From assembly GCF_001399685.1 (NCBI RefSeq), contig NZ_JTHN01000052.1, positions 1-58,899 of the forward strand: 58,899 bases of DNA. Reading direction: 5' to 3'. Shown piece by piece: positions 1 to 8,358 of the stretch. Positions within the stretch are counted from its first letter, which is position 1. Every line of letters begins with the position of its first letter. This DNA comes from Paenibacillus sp. A3 (GTDB taxonomy: Bacteria; Bacillota; Bacilli; Paenibacillales; NBRC-103111). The position numbers were made by a program, and so were the translations under genes. The notes beneath the pieces were generated by a model. That model made no database searches. It saw only the letters and a program-made list of their open reading frames with translations, and was not told the origin of the DNA.

Positions 1-1
1 G

Positions 2-1753
2 ATGAAAAGAGGCGGCGTTACTTTCAAGCTGTTCGCGATCACGGCGTCTTTTTTCATGTTGTTCTACGCGATCGTTCTGCTCGGGCAGCTGCTGTTTTTT
101 GAGAAGTTTTACCAGAACCAGCGATTGGCCGGATTGGAAAAAAAGCTGGAGTCCTTCAGCGAGCAGTATGCGTCGAACCGCTGGGACGAGCCGCGCATTA
201 CCCGCGAGATGGGACTGTTTATCAGCCAAAATAAAGCCCAGCTCGCGATCTTGAATCCGGAAGGAAAAGTGAAATACGACAATTTTTTTCGCATCGTCAT
301 CCGTGACGATAAAGGCGTTCAAGTCAAAGTTTCCTTGATGCTGATGTCCGATTCCGACCAGAAGGAGTTGCTGGCGGCCCATTTGCAGCGCGGCGACCTG
401 GTTCAGGTGGAGGGCGTATTTGAGGACCCGGCCAAAGATTTGATCTTTCCGATCGTTATTCGAAAAGCGGGGATGAAGGATATCGGCAGCGTGGAAACCA
501 GCTCGATCGAAGGTCAGCTGGAGCAAGTGTCCGGCGTCATCACCGACGCGCTGCTGCCCAGCCCGAATCTGTGGAATTTGCGCCAAGGCTTAATGTACCT
601 TGCCATTGAGGAGTGGTTCCCGCTTACCGACGAGCAGAAGGCCGATTTGCAGAGCGGCAGGATGATCGAAAGAGAATGGACGGAGACGCTTACCGGCGTG
701 CGCAGCTTTATCGCGGTTCAGCCCGTGATGCGGGATGGCAAAGTGAGCGAGCTGCTCTTCGCGGTCACGTCGCTGCAGCAGATTAGCGAGGCTTACGACG
801 CGCTGCGGCTGTTCTACCTGTATATCGGAGTCGGGGGCATTGTGCTGATCCTGCTGCTCTCGCTGATTTTTTCCAAATTCGTGACCAAGCCGCTGCTTAC
901 GCTTAATAAAATCGCGCTGCGCATGGCCAAATTGGACTTCTCCGCCAAATCGCCCATCCGGAGCACCGACGAGTTCGGCAGCTTGTCCCACAGCTTGAAC
1001 AGCTTGTCCGAAACGCTGGATCATACGCTCAAGGAGCTGCATCAGGCCAACGAGCAGCTTCGGGCGGATATGGAGCAGAAGCAGCGGATGGAGCAGCGGC
1101 AGAAGGAGTTCGTCTCCAACGCCTCCCATGAATTGAAAACGCCGCTCAGCATTGTCAAAGGCTTCGCCGAAGGGCTGCGGGATGGCATCAGCGAAAGCAA
1201 GCGCGAGAGATATCTGGAAGTGATACTGGACGAAACGGGAAAAATGGAAGATCTCGTCAAAGATATGCTGGAGCTGACCAAGCTGGAATCGAAGACCATC
1301 AAGCTGAAGAAGAGCCGGTTTATGGTGAGCGAGCTGATCGAGGATATCGTCGACAAGCTGTCGCATCATTTGAACGAAAAGGGCTTGAAGGTCGTTCATA
1401 TGGCAGCGGGCGAGCATCCCGTCTATGCGGATCAATCCAAAATCGAGCAGGTGTTGTTCAACATTTTGATCAATGCGATCCGTCATGCCGTACCCGGCAG
1501 CGAAATTACCGTCCGCATCGAGAGCGACGGGGAGCGGCTCAAAGTCTCCATCGATAATGAGGGAGAGAACATTCCCAAGGATCAATTGGATGACATCTGG
1601 GAACGATTTTACCGTGCGGAACGCTCCCGTAACCGGAAAACCGGCGGAACGGGGCTGGGGCTGGCGATCGTCAAGCATATTTTGGAGCTGCACGAAAGCC
1701 GGTACGGGGTAACGAATACCGAGAAGGGCGTCAGTTTTTATTTTATGTTGTAA
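2..1753 (+). CDS. Sensor histidine kinase of a two-component system
   Basis: Membrane-bound sensor kinase that autophosphorylates on histidine and passes phosphate to a response regulator. A first membrane segment lies near residues 8-30 and a second near 273-292, enclosing an extracytoplasmic sensor of about 240 residues that I do not recognise. A HAMP linker follows (about 290-345), then the HisKA box SHELKTP with His376, an N box (NILINAIRHA, about 488) and the glycine-rich GTGLGLAIV near 550. The ATG is at base 2, so the partner regulator is expected just upstream, outside the window. The length of 583 residues is normal for a PhoR/VanS-like kinase. The signal it senses cannot be told from the sequence. 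Confidence 0.93.
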   Translation: MKRGGVTFKLFAITASFFMLFYAIVLLGQLLFFEKFYQNQRLAGLEKKLESFSEQYASNRWDEPRITREMGLFISQNKAQLAILNPEGKVKYDNFFRIVIRDDKGVQVKVSLMLMSDSDQKELLAAHLQRGDLVQVEGVFEDPAKDLIFPIVIRKAGMKDIGSVETSSIEGQLEQVSGVITDALLPSPNLWNLRQGLMYLAIEEWFPLTDEQKADLQSGRMIEREWTETLTGVRSFIAVQPVMRDGKVSELLFAVTSLQQISEAYDALRLFYLYIGVGGIVLILLLSLIFSKFVTKPLLTLNKIALRMAKLDFSAKSPIRSTDEFGSLSHSLNSLSETLDHTLKELHQANEQLRADMEQKQRMEQRQKEFVSNASHELKTPLSIVKGFAEGLRDGISESKRERYLEVILDETGKMEDLVKDMLELTKLESKTIKLKKSRFMVSELIEDIVDKLSHHLNEKGLKVVHMAAGEHPVYADQSKIEQVLFNILINAIRHAVPGSEITVRIESDGERLKVSIDNEGENIPKDQLDDIWERFYRAERSRNRKTGGTGLGLAIVKHILELHESRYGVTNTEKGVSFYFML

Positions 1754-1780
1754 GCAGGAAAGCAAATCACGAGGGAAAAG

Positions 1781-1830
1781 CATCGGTTGACTCGACTCCG
1801 GGTTCGGAGCTCGACGAGGCCGGTGTTTTT
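1781..1830 (+). terminator. Terminator after the sensor kinase
   Basis: The arms CATCGG...CTCCG and CGGAGCTCGA...CCGGTG pair with small bulges around a GGTT loop and run into TTTTT-CATTTT. It sits 27 bases after the kinase stop. Confidence 0.6.
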
Positions 1831-1850
1831 CATTTTAATTACAGAAAAGG

Positions 1851-1880
1851 TTGACGCATTCCTGGGGGCTCGTTTATGAT
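1851..1880 (+). promoter_or_regulatory. Sigma-A-type promoter of the GH16 gene
   Basis: TTGACG (1851-1856), an 18-base spacer and TATGAT (1875-1880). The -10 box overlaps the upstream in-frame ATG at 1876, which supports the downstream start at 1912. Confidence 0.6.
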
Positions 1881-1911
1881 AATCCAAATGATGGAAGGGA
1901 GGGATTGGGTT

Positions 1912-3300
1912 ATGAATAAAAAGACCAATCGAAGTTTTCGCTTCGTTGTAAGCGCTATTCTGGGTTTATCCATGCTCTCATCCTTGATTTATTCCGTTCC
2001 GGCGCCGTCACTTGCCGCAGGGCCGCTTCCGGCCGATATGAATCTGGTGAAAAACGGAGGCTTCGAGCAGGACAAGGCCGACTGGGAGGATTGGGGATCG
2101 GCGACAGTGGTAACTACCGACGTTCAAAGCGGTGCCAAGGCACTAAAGCTTGGTCCCACCGAAGGCGGCATGGGGCAAAAGATTGACGGGATAGGCGAAA
2201 ATACGATCGTTACGTTAAGCGGCGCGGGCAAAGCCGGCACCCCGGGCGAAAAGGCCTGGATCGGAGCGGACTGCCTTGATGCCTCCGACAAGAAGCTGGC
2301 AGGCGGCAAATTTGTGCTGGGCTTCGAATCGGCGGCTTACGAGCAGAAGGCGCTCTCGTTCCGGACGGTTCCCGGCACCCGGAAAGTGCAGGTTTACGTT
2401 TACAAAAATCCGGATAACGGCAAATTTGCCTATGTCGATGACGTCGCTCTCAAGATTGGCGGCAGCTTGCCCGACGATGATCCGCCGATCAAGTCGGTAG
2501 GTCCGCTCCCGCCGCCGCATCCCCCTGGCGTGTTCTTTGACGACTTCAAGAACGGCATCGATCCTGAAAAATGGCTGATCGCGAAGCAGCAATGGGGCGG
2601 TCAAGACGTGAACGGCGGCGTGCTTCCGGCCAATGTGGCCGTCACCCGGGACGGCATCGTGGAGCTAACCGGCAACGGAGATCTTTACAGCGGACCGGTC
2701 CGGGGAATCAATCGGGACGGCTCGGTGCGGGCGGACGGCAAACGAACCGGAGCGTCTATTGTGACAAAATATGCCTATGCGTCGGGAAGCTATGAAGTGA
2801 GAGCCAAAATATTGCCGAAGCTCGGCGCGGTGTCCGCCTTGTGGACCTTTTTCAACAATGGTGAGGTCAATCATGAGATCGACTTCGAAGCGCCCGGTGA
2901 CAAGAGTCTCCGGAAGATCATGACGACGACCTGGGTCGTCGAAGCGCGGAATACTTCGCAAGTGACGGACTTTCCGGAGCAGATCGACGGCAATTGGCAT
3001 GTGTACCGGTTCGATTGGCATACCGATCCGAAGCGAGTCGATTTTTACGTCGACAATAAGCTGATTTATACGAGTTATACGAACGTTCCGCGGGCGGCCT
3101 CGAAATTTTGGCTTGGCGTCTGGTTTCCTAAGGAATGGGCAGGTACGCCTAACTTTACTACCGACAAGATGTACATCGATTGGGTAAAAATTACGCCGTT
3201 TCTGGAGAAGGGGGATGTCCGGGCAGGGAACGGGGAAACCGGCGAAATCGGTCCGGGCACCGGCTGGGCCGGATTGAACGAATATCCCGCTCCGAGGTAA
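1912..3300 (+). CDS. Secreted GH16 endo-beta-glucanase-like enzyme with N-terminal carbohydrate-binding domain
   Basis: Predicted secreted glycoside hydrolase family 16 enzyme cutting beta-1,3 or beta-1,3-1,4 glucans or a related galactan. The chosen ATG follows GGAAGGGAGGG; an upstream in-frame ATG at 1876 lies inside the promoter. The protein has 462 residues. A signal peptide (Lys-rich start, hydrophobic core, cleavage near SLAAG) is followed by a CBM4/9-like module opening NLVKNGGFEQ (about 45-180), a proline-rich linker (PPHPPG) and the GH16 domain (about 205-440). The catalytic signature EIDFE is complete, with Glu322 the likely nucleophile, Asp324 the helper and Glu326 the acid/base. 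It is monocistronic. The exact polymer cannot be called from the motif. Confidence 0.88.
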   Translation: MNKKTNRSFRFVVSAILGLSMLSSLIYSVPAPSLAAGPLPADMNLVKNGGFEQDKADWEDWGSATVVTTDVQSGAKALKLGPTEGGMGQKIDGIGENTIVTLSGAGKAGTPGEKAWIGADCLDASDKKLAGGKFVLGFESAAYEQKALSFRTVPGTRKVQVYVYKNPDNGKFAYVDDVALKIGGSLPDDDPPIKSVGPLPPPHPPGVFFDDFKNGIDPEKWLIAKQQWGGQDVNGGVLPANVAVTRDGIVELTGNGDLYSGPVRGINRDGSVRADGKRTGASIVTKYAYASGSYEVRAKILPKLGAVSALWTFFNNGEVNHEIDFEAPGDKSLRKIMTTTWVVEARNTSQVTDFPEQIDGNWHVYRFDWHTDPKRVDFYVDNKLIYTSYTNVPRAASKFWLGVWFPKEWAGTPNFTTDKMYIDWVKITPFLEKGDVRAGNGETGEIGPGTGWAGLNEYPAPR

Positions 3301-3355
3301 ACGCGTCAGGCAACCAATCGGCCGTACTCGCAGCGAAACGTCACCGAACATAAAT

Positions 3356-3399
3356 CAAGCCCTTGGCCGCTCCCGTCGGGAGAGAAGCCAAGGGCTTGT
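3356..3399. terminator. Bidirectional terminator between GH16 and GH15 genes
   Basis: A perfect 12-bp stem, CAAGCCCTTGGC with GCCAAGGGCTTG, encloses a second small hairpin (CTCCCG/CGGGAG). It lies between convergent genes and can serve both. Confidence 0.8.
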
Positions 3400-3404
3400 A
3401 TATT

Positions 3405-5363
3405 TTAATCCAATTGTCCATGCTCCGCCAGCAGGGTGACGGCTAAAATAAACATCGCGTGCGACCAAGTCAACGGAACGACCCAAGCGGTTTCTCCCGT
3501 TTGCTTATCGACCTGTTCGGGCAGCAGCCCTGCCGCCGTCCGGTGATCGAGCGCCCATTGCAGGAGCGACTTGGCTTCGGCGTATTGTCCGCGATGAATG
3601 CGGTAATGGCACAGCCACAGCGTCGTTAAAATCCATGGATTGCCGCCAATGTAATGGTCGTTCTCGTAACGCTTGATGCCGCCGACCGAGGGAGACGTCA
3701 AATATTGCTCGATCGTATCGGCTGTGCGGGCCATGCGCGGATCATCGGCCGGGAAGACTCCGAACGGAACGGAAATGCCGATCAGGCTGATGTCGACGAT
3801 CGGGTCGTGCTCCAGAAAGTAAGTCGTATAGCCTTTCGCATTGACGCTTACGGAGGTGCCGAGTCCTTGCTGCTGGGCTTCGCGATATACCGCGTCCGGC
3901 ACCGCCAGCTTTAAAGCGCGGTAGAAGGCGCCTTTCTCCTCGTTCCAGCACAGCTCGCCGATCGACTGGCGGATGCGCTCCGCCGCGAGACTCCATTCAG
4001 TTGCCAGCTCCGGTTTGCCGAGCCGTTCGGCAAAAGAGGCTGCCGCCGTCAAGCCGCCAAAAACCGCGCCCGCCGAATACGTGTGCTCGGCGAATCGCTC
4101 TTCCCATAGGTCCATGCTGCAAGCGGGCAATCCGGTTTCCGCATCGATGTAGCCGGTAAGGAAGCGGGCGCCCCGTTCGACGGCCGGCCATACGTTTTGC
4201 AGGAAAGCTTCATCTTGCACTTGCAGATAATGCTGCCACATGCCCCAAATAATCGAGGCGCCTTCGTCGATCTGCAATCCCCAGGACGGAGCCAGCCGGC
4301 CGTCGTGGTAATGCCGCTGCTGCCAGGAGCCGTCCGGGTCCTGGGCCGTGAGGGTCCATTCGTAAAACTTCGCGGACAACTCCGTCAGGCCGACGCGGTC
4401 CAGCGCCGTCGTAATAAACGCGGCGTCGCGGCCCCAGCAGTAAGAATAGCCCCCGCAGCGGGAAAATTGCTCGTCGAACTCGGGAGCGGCCACGACGCTG
4501 CCGGACTTCTCGTCGCTCATCAGCTTCATTGCCAGCAGCGAACGCTCGTACAGCTCGCGGATGTCGCTTCGCGATCCGGGGGCAGGCACGGCATCGCTCA
4601 GGAACCGGTGCCAGTAGCTCTCCGTGAAGTCGTACCAGTACGTATGCGGCCGGCTTTTGGCTTTGGCCAGCGATTGCTGGGAGGCAGAGCGCGTCTGGCC
4701 CGCGGCAATGTATACGGGCACCTCGACTGCCGCGCCCGGCTCCAGCTTTTCAATATGCCAGCACAGCGCGCCGTCCGGTTTCATGTCGATCCCGTTCCCG
4801 TTTAAATCGCCGGTCTGCGCGTTTTCCCACACGGCGGCTCCGGCTTGGTATCCTGTGCAAACGTTTGAACTGGAGACCGAAAAAATATACTCGTGCCGCA
4901 GGTGCATGAGCGAATCGTGGGTTTCATCGAACTGGGTCGTATGGTAAAAAGGCGTTTCCATCGAGCGGAACGACGAGTAATACATAAAGCGGAACGATAC
5001 CGGCGCCTCGCCGCGGTTCGTGAACGTATATTGGCGGACGATGAAATCTTCGCCCGGAACGGCGTAATCGACCGTCTCCGCAGACAGCGGGAAGCGATCG
5101 GAAACGGCCGTTGTCTTAAACATGTTCGTCCGGGGCACGTAGGAGGCTTCGTGCCGCCAGCCGTCTTCCTCGCCGTCGAACCAAGTCGTCCCCGGTGTGG
5201 TCCCCTCGATGTACAGGCCGCTGCGGATTTCGTCCACATGCTGAGGGTAGTCGATATGCGGCCACCACAGGCGGTACATCCGGCCGGTGCGGCCCAGGGA
5301 GGCGAGAAAACGGGAATTACCGACGATCGCGTCGATCAAGTAAGGCTTTTTCGTTGTGTACAT
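3405..5363 (-). CDS. Cytoplasmic GH15 glucoamylase-like alpha-glucosidase
   Basis: Family GH15 enzyme releasing glucose from the non-reducing ends of malto- or isomalto-oligosaccharides. There is no signal peptide, so it should act on imported sugars. The N-terminal half (about 1-260) is the beta-sandwich typical of bacterial GH15. The (alpha/alpha)6 barrel follows, with CWGRDAAF (about 305) and QIDEGA, whose Glu367 is the expected general acid. The last conserved stretch reads PLTWSHAMF, and I cannot assign the catalytic base with certainty. The start follows AGGAGAG, whose first bases overlap the stop codon of the LacI gene, so the two are co-transcribed. A 17-base copy of the presumed LacI operator lies inside the coding region at 4854-4870. 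Isomaltose glucohydrolase or glucodextranase are alternatives to glucoamylase. Confidence 0.85.
   Translation of the reverse strand: MYTTKKPYLIDAIVGNSRFLASLGRTGRMYRLWWPHIDYPQHVDEIRSGLYIEGTTPGTTWFDGEEDGWRHEASYVPRTNMFKTTAVSDRFPLSAETVDYAVPGEDFIVRQYTFTNRGEAPVSFRFMYYSSFRSMETPFYHTTQFDETHDSLMHLRHEYIFSVSSSNVCTGYQAGAAVWENAQTGDLNGNGIDMKPDGALCWHIEKLEPGAAVEVPVYIAAGQTRSASQQSLAKAKSRPHTYWYDFTESYWHRFLSDAVPAPGSRSDIRELYERSLLAMKLMSDEKSGSVVAAPEFDEQFSRCGGYSYCWGRDAAFITTALDRVGLTELSAKFYEWTLTAQDPDGSWQQRHYHDGRLAPSWGLQIDEGASIIWGMWQHYLQVQDEAFLQNVWPAVERGARFLTGYIDAETGLPACSMDLWEERFAEHTYSAGAVFGGLTAAASFAERLGKPELATEWSLAAERIRQSIGELCWNEEKGAFYRALKLAVPDAVYREAQQQGLGTSVSVNAKGYTTYFLEHDPIVDISLIGISVPFGVFPADDPRMARTADTIEQYLTSPSVGGIKRYENDHYIGGNPWILTTLWLCHYRIHRGQYAEAKSLLQWALDHRTAAGLLPEQVDKQTGETAWVVPLTWSHAMFILAVTLLAEHGQLD
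4854..4870. promoter_or_regulatory. Intragenic copy of the LacI operator
   Basis: TGTGCAAACGTTTGAAC inside the GH15 gene is identical over 17 bases to the site at 6548-6564 in the regulator's own control region. The central AAACGTTT is the palindromic core typical of LacI-family sites. Confidence 0.5.
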
Positions 5364-5377
5364 GTGCTGTATCTCTC

Positions 5378-6403
5378 CTAGTCTTTTGCTTGAATGAGGG
5401 ACGATTCCCGCACGATCAGTCGGTGGGGAATGATCACGCGCTTTTGGGGCATAGCTTCGCCTTTTACGGCCCGAATGAGCGTTTGCGAAGCGGTGTAGCC
5501 GATCTGGTAAATCCCGATATCCATGGAACTGATCGGCGGCGTCGACAGCTCGGACAACGAGATGTTGTTGAAGCCGACCAGGCTGAGATCGTCCGGAACC
5601 TTGTAGCCGAGCTCCGTCAGTCCGCGCAGCACGCCGAAAGCGACGACGTCGTCAATTGTTACAAGCGCCGTCGGCCGTTCGGGGAGACACATGAAAAACG
5701 ACATGGCTCGGTAGCCGCTTTCCTGCAAAAAGTCCCCCTCGACGATCCATTCGGGGCGAGCTTCGATCCCGGCGTCCTTGAGCGCTTGCAAATATCCTTT
5801 CATCCTGTCGCCCGAAACGATCAGATTCGGCGGGCCGCTCACAAATCCGATGCGCTTGTGTCCTTGGGCGATCAAATGGCGGGTAGCATCGTAAGCCGCC
5901 TGCACGTTGTCGTTGTCCACCGACAAAATATCGGGAAACTCGTCGCTTCGCCCGATCAGGACAAAAGGGAAGCCGTGTTCGAGCATGAACGAAATGAGCG
6001 GATCGCTTTGACGCGAATACAGCAATATCACGCCGTCGACCCGCCGGCCCTTGACAAGCCGGGTAACGGCTTCAAGCTCTTCCCGCTCCGTTGTCCCCGT
6101 CGTCATCATGAGATCGTACCCCGTACGGGCCGCTTGGGTAACGATGCCGCGGATCACCTCGGAAAAGAACAAGTTCAGGAACAGCTCTTCCGCCGGTTTG
6201 GGCAAAATTAAGCCGATGGTATTTGTCGTTTTGGAGACGAGGCTCTTCGCCATAATGTTGGGGTGATAGCCAAGTTCCTTCAGGACTTCCCTCACCTTGG
6301 CGGCGGTCGCCGGACTGATCCGGGGATGATTGGAAAGAACGCGTGATACGGTGGAAGGGGAAACGCCGGCTTTTTTGGCGACGTCGATGATCGTGATTGC
6401 CAT
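5378..6403 (-). CDS. LacI-family regulator of the maltodextrin/cyclodextrin module
   Basis: A LacI/GalR repressor of 341 residues, the usual length. The helix-turn-helix is at the N-terminus (ITIIDVAKKAGVSPSTVSRVL, residues 3-23), followed by the hinge helix (PNIMAKSLVSKTTNTIG) and a periplasmic-binding-like effector domain. The ATG at 6403 is chosen because GGAGG stands 10 bases upstream and the helix-turn-helix begins at residue 3; longer in-frame starts would add unrelated residues. It is divergent from malEFG and leads an operon with the GH15 gene. It probably binds the TGTGCAAACG-type sites and releases them with an alpha-glucoside, as MalR-type proteins do. Confidence 0.9.
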   Translation of the reverse strand: MAITIIDVAKKAGVSPSTVSRVLSNHPRISPATAAKVREVLKELGYHPNIMAKSLVSKTTNTIGLILPKPAEELFLNLFFSEVIRGIVTQAARTGYDLMMTTGTTEREELEAVTRLVKGRRVDGVILLYSRQSDPLISFMLEHGFPFVLIGRSDEFPDILSVDNDNVQAAYDATRHLIAQGHKRIGFVSGPPNLIVSGDRMKGYLQALKDAGIEARPEWIVEGDFLQESGYRAMSFFMCLPERPTALVTIDDVVAFGVLRGLTELGYKVPDDLSLVGFNNISLSELSTPPISSMDIGIYQIGYTASQTLIRAVKGEAMPQKRVIIPHRLIVRESSLIQAKD

Positions 6404-6962
6404 GGATGCATAACCTCCGGATGTTCTGGTGATAGGAGAGCCGCTTTCTTGCGGGATGTTTGGCAGCAGGACGCTGTCCTGCAGGAATGAGGCTGCGTAT
6501 GTTCCCCATGGTAACATATCCGAGACGCCAAATGTAGAATGTGAGTTTGTGCAAACGTTTGAACAAAAATACATGCACAAATGCATTCCATTTTAGGTTT
6601 AATGTTAGCGCAAAAGCAGGACAGTTGTAAATATGCGTTTTCAAAATGATCACAAAATGGTTTATTTTCCCCAAAATACGGCTTGAGATACTGGAAAGTT
6701 GAGAAAATGGAAGGAATAGGGGGATCAGAGTAAGGAATTTTGCCAAAATCGGCTTAAATGGGGTGTGCAAACGTTTTTACAATTTTTCGTGCGCGAGGTA
6801 TGATGTGTTGTGAATGAAGCGTTTCCAAGCTGGGATATCGACGGAAGTTAAGTTGTTTTTAACAAGTATTGCAGCTTGGCGTGCAAAGGTTTGCGCTATT
6901 TGATTTTCGTAAGCGCGAAGGCAGGACGACTATCTTAGAATCTGAAAGGGGTACTCAAAAAA
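6404..6962. promoter_or_regulatory. Divergent control region between lacI and malE
   Basis: This 559-base non-coding stretch holds three operator-like sites: TGTGCAAACGTTTGAAC (6548-6564), TGTGCAAACGTTTTTAC (6764-6780) and the looser GTGCAAAGGTTTGC (6881-6894, flanked by GC/GC). A catabolite-response-like TGAAGCGTTTCCA is at 6815-6827. The rest is AT-rich, with no open reading frame that looks real. Confidence 0.65.
6776..6804 (+). promoter_or_regulatory. malE promoter overlapped by an operator
   Basis: TTTACA (6776-6781), a 17-base spacer and TATGAT (6799-6804). The operator at 6764-6780 covers most of the -35 box, so a bound LacI protein would block polymerase. The leader to malE is about 150 bases. 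Confidence 0.65.
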
Positions 6963-8270
6963 ATGGAATTTAAGAAAAAGCTCTTGGCGCTGGTTGCCGT
7001 ATCTTCCTTATCCGTCTCGATGGTAGCTTGCTCCGGCACGAACAAACCGGAAGCCGAGACTCCGTCCGCGAACAACAATGCGCAGTCGCCGGCGGCAGCA
7101 GGAGAAGCGGGTGCTTTGTCACCGGAAGCGGGCGCCAAGCTGGTAATCTGGGAGAGCAAAGATGAACGCGTGTTCACTGATGAAATAGCGAAGCTGTTTA
7201 CCGAAAAATACAACATTCCGGTTCAGATCGACGAAATCGCTCCAACGGACCAGGTTACCCGACTGACCAACGACGGTCCGGCCGGCGTAGGCGCCGACGT
7301 GGTAGTGTTTCCGCACGACCATTTGGGCCGGGCCGCATCGGCGCAATTGATTCTGCCGAACGATTCGTTTGCCGAGGAAACGAAGAAAAACAATACGGAC
7401 AACGCGATTCAAGCCGTTACCTTCAACAACACGCTGTACGGTTTTCCGCGGGCCGCTGAAACCTATGCGCTTTACTACAACAAAGAGCTGGTGAAGGAAG
7501 CTCCGAAATCGTTCGAGGACGTCGTTGCGTTCAGCAAAACGTTCACGAACAAAGACAAAAATAAATTCGGCATCATGTGGGAAACCGGCAATACTTACTT
7601 CAACTATCCGTTCATCGCTTCGACGGGCGGGTACCTGTTCGGCAAAAACGGCACGGACAAAACCGATATCGGCTTGAACAGCGAAGGCGCAATAGCAGGG
7701 ATGAAGGTGTACTCTAGCTTGAGAGAAATTTTGCCCGTGAAATCCGGCGATATCAACCCGGACATCAAGCGGGGACTGTTCACGGCAGGCGATGTCGCGA
7801 TGGACATCAACGGTCCGTGGGAGCTGGCCGGCTACAAGAAAGCGCTTGGCGACAAGCTCGGCATCGCTCCGATTCCGACGATCGGAGGCAAGCCGGCGGT
7901 ATCGTTCTCCGGGGTAAAAGCATGGTACGTCAACTCCTTCTCGAAATATCCGAACGCGGCCAAGCTGTTCGCCAAATTCGCTTCCAGCAAAGAAGCGCAG
8001 CTTCTGCTGCACAAGAAGGTCGGAGCGATCCCGACGAACAAAGAGGCGCAAGAGGACCCGCAAATCAAGAACGATCCGATCATGTCCGGCTTTGTCGCGC
8101 AGTTCAAAAATTCGCAGCCGATGCCGTCGATCCCGGAAATGGACAGCGTCTGGAATCCGCTTGATTCTGCGCTGACGGAAGTATGGAACAACGGCAAAGA
8201 TCCGAAAGAAGCGCTCGATACGGCGGCTACCCGTCTGAAAGAGCTCATCAGCAGCGGCAAAAAGCAATAA
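6963..8270 (+). CDS. malE: Maltodextrin/cyclodextrin-binding lipoprotein of a CUT1 ABC importer
   Basis: Extracellular solute-binding lipoprotein (family 1) that would capture maltodextrins or cyclodextrins and deliver them to MalFG. The signal ends in the lipobox VSMVAC with Cys23 as the lipidation site, followed by an Ala/Pro/Asn-rich tether. The domain contains LVIWESKDE, the hinge-like LYGFPRAAETYALYYNKELV and a C-terminal stretch close to Bacillus maltose-binding proteins (NPLDSALTEVWNNGKDPKEAL). The length is 435 residues. It is first in the malEFG operon and controlled by the divergent LacI gene. Specificity for cyclodextrins is inferred from the nearby CGTase. Confidence 0.9.
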   Translation: MEFKKKLLALVAVSSLSVSMVACSGTNKPEAETPSANNNAQSPAAAGEAGALSPEAGAKLVIWESKDERVFTDEIAKLFTEKYNIPVQIDEIAPTDQVTRLTNDGPAGVGADVVVFPHDHLGRAASAQLILPNDSFAEETKKNNTDNAIQAVTFNNTLYGFPRAAETYALYYNKELVKEAPKSFEDVVAFSKTFTNKDKNKFGIMWETGNTYFNYPFIASTGGYLFGKNGTDKTDIGLNSEGAIAGMKVYSSLREILPVKSGDINPDIKRGLFTAGDVAMDINGPWELAGYKKALGDKLGIAPIPTIGGKPAVSFSGVKAWYVNSFSKYPNAAKLFAKFASSKEAQLLLHKKVGAIPTNKEAQEDPQIKNDPIMSGFVAQFKNSQPMPSIPEMDSVWNPLDSALTEVWNNGKDPKEALDTAATRLKELISSGKKQ

Positions 8271-8294
8271 CGGACCGGGAGGCCGGGCAAGGGT

Positions 8295-8340
8295 TCACCC
8301 GTCGGGAATACGGCGGGTGATTCCACATTTTTTTCGGGGA
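8295..8340 (+). terminator. Stem-loop between malE and malF (partial terminator)
   Basis: TCACCCGTCGG pairs with CGGCGGGTGA around AATA (8295-8320), followed after ATTCCACA by TTTTTTT (8329-8334 area). It probably lowers expression of malFG relative to the binding protein. Confidence 0.45.
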
Positions 8341-8358
8341 GAGGAGCATCGTCGTATA

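Noticed and set aside
590..1783. A 397-codon open frame opposite the sensor kinase
   Set aside because: Antisense to a kinase with all motifs; the residues are low-complexity His/Leu/Gln-rich and show no fold.
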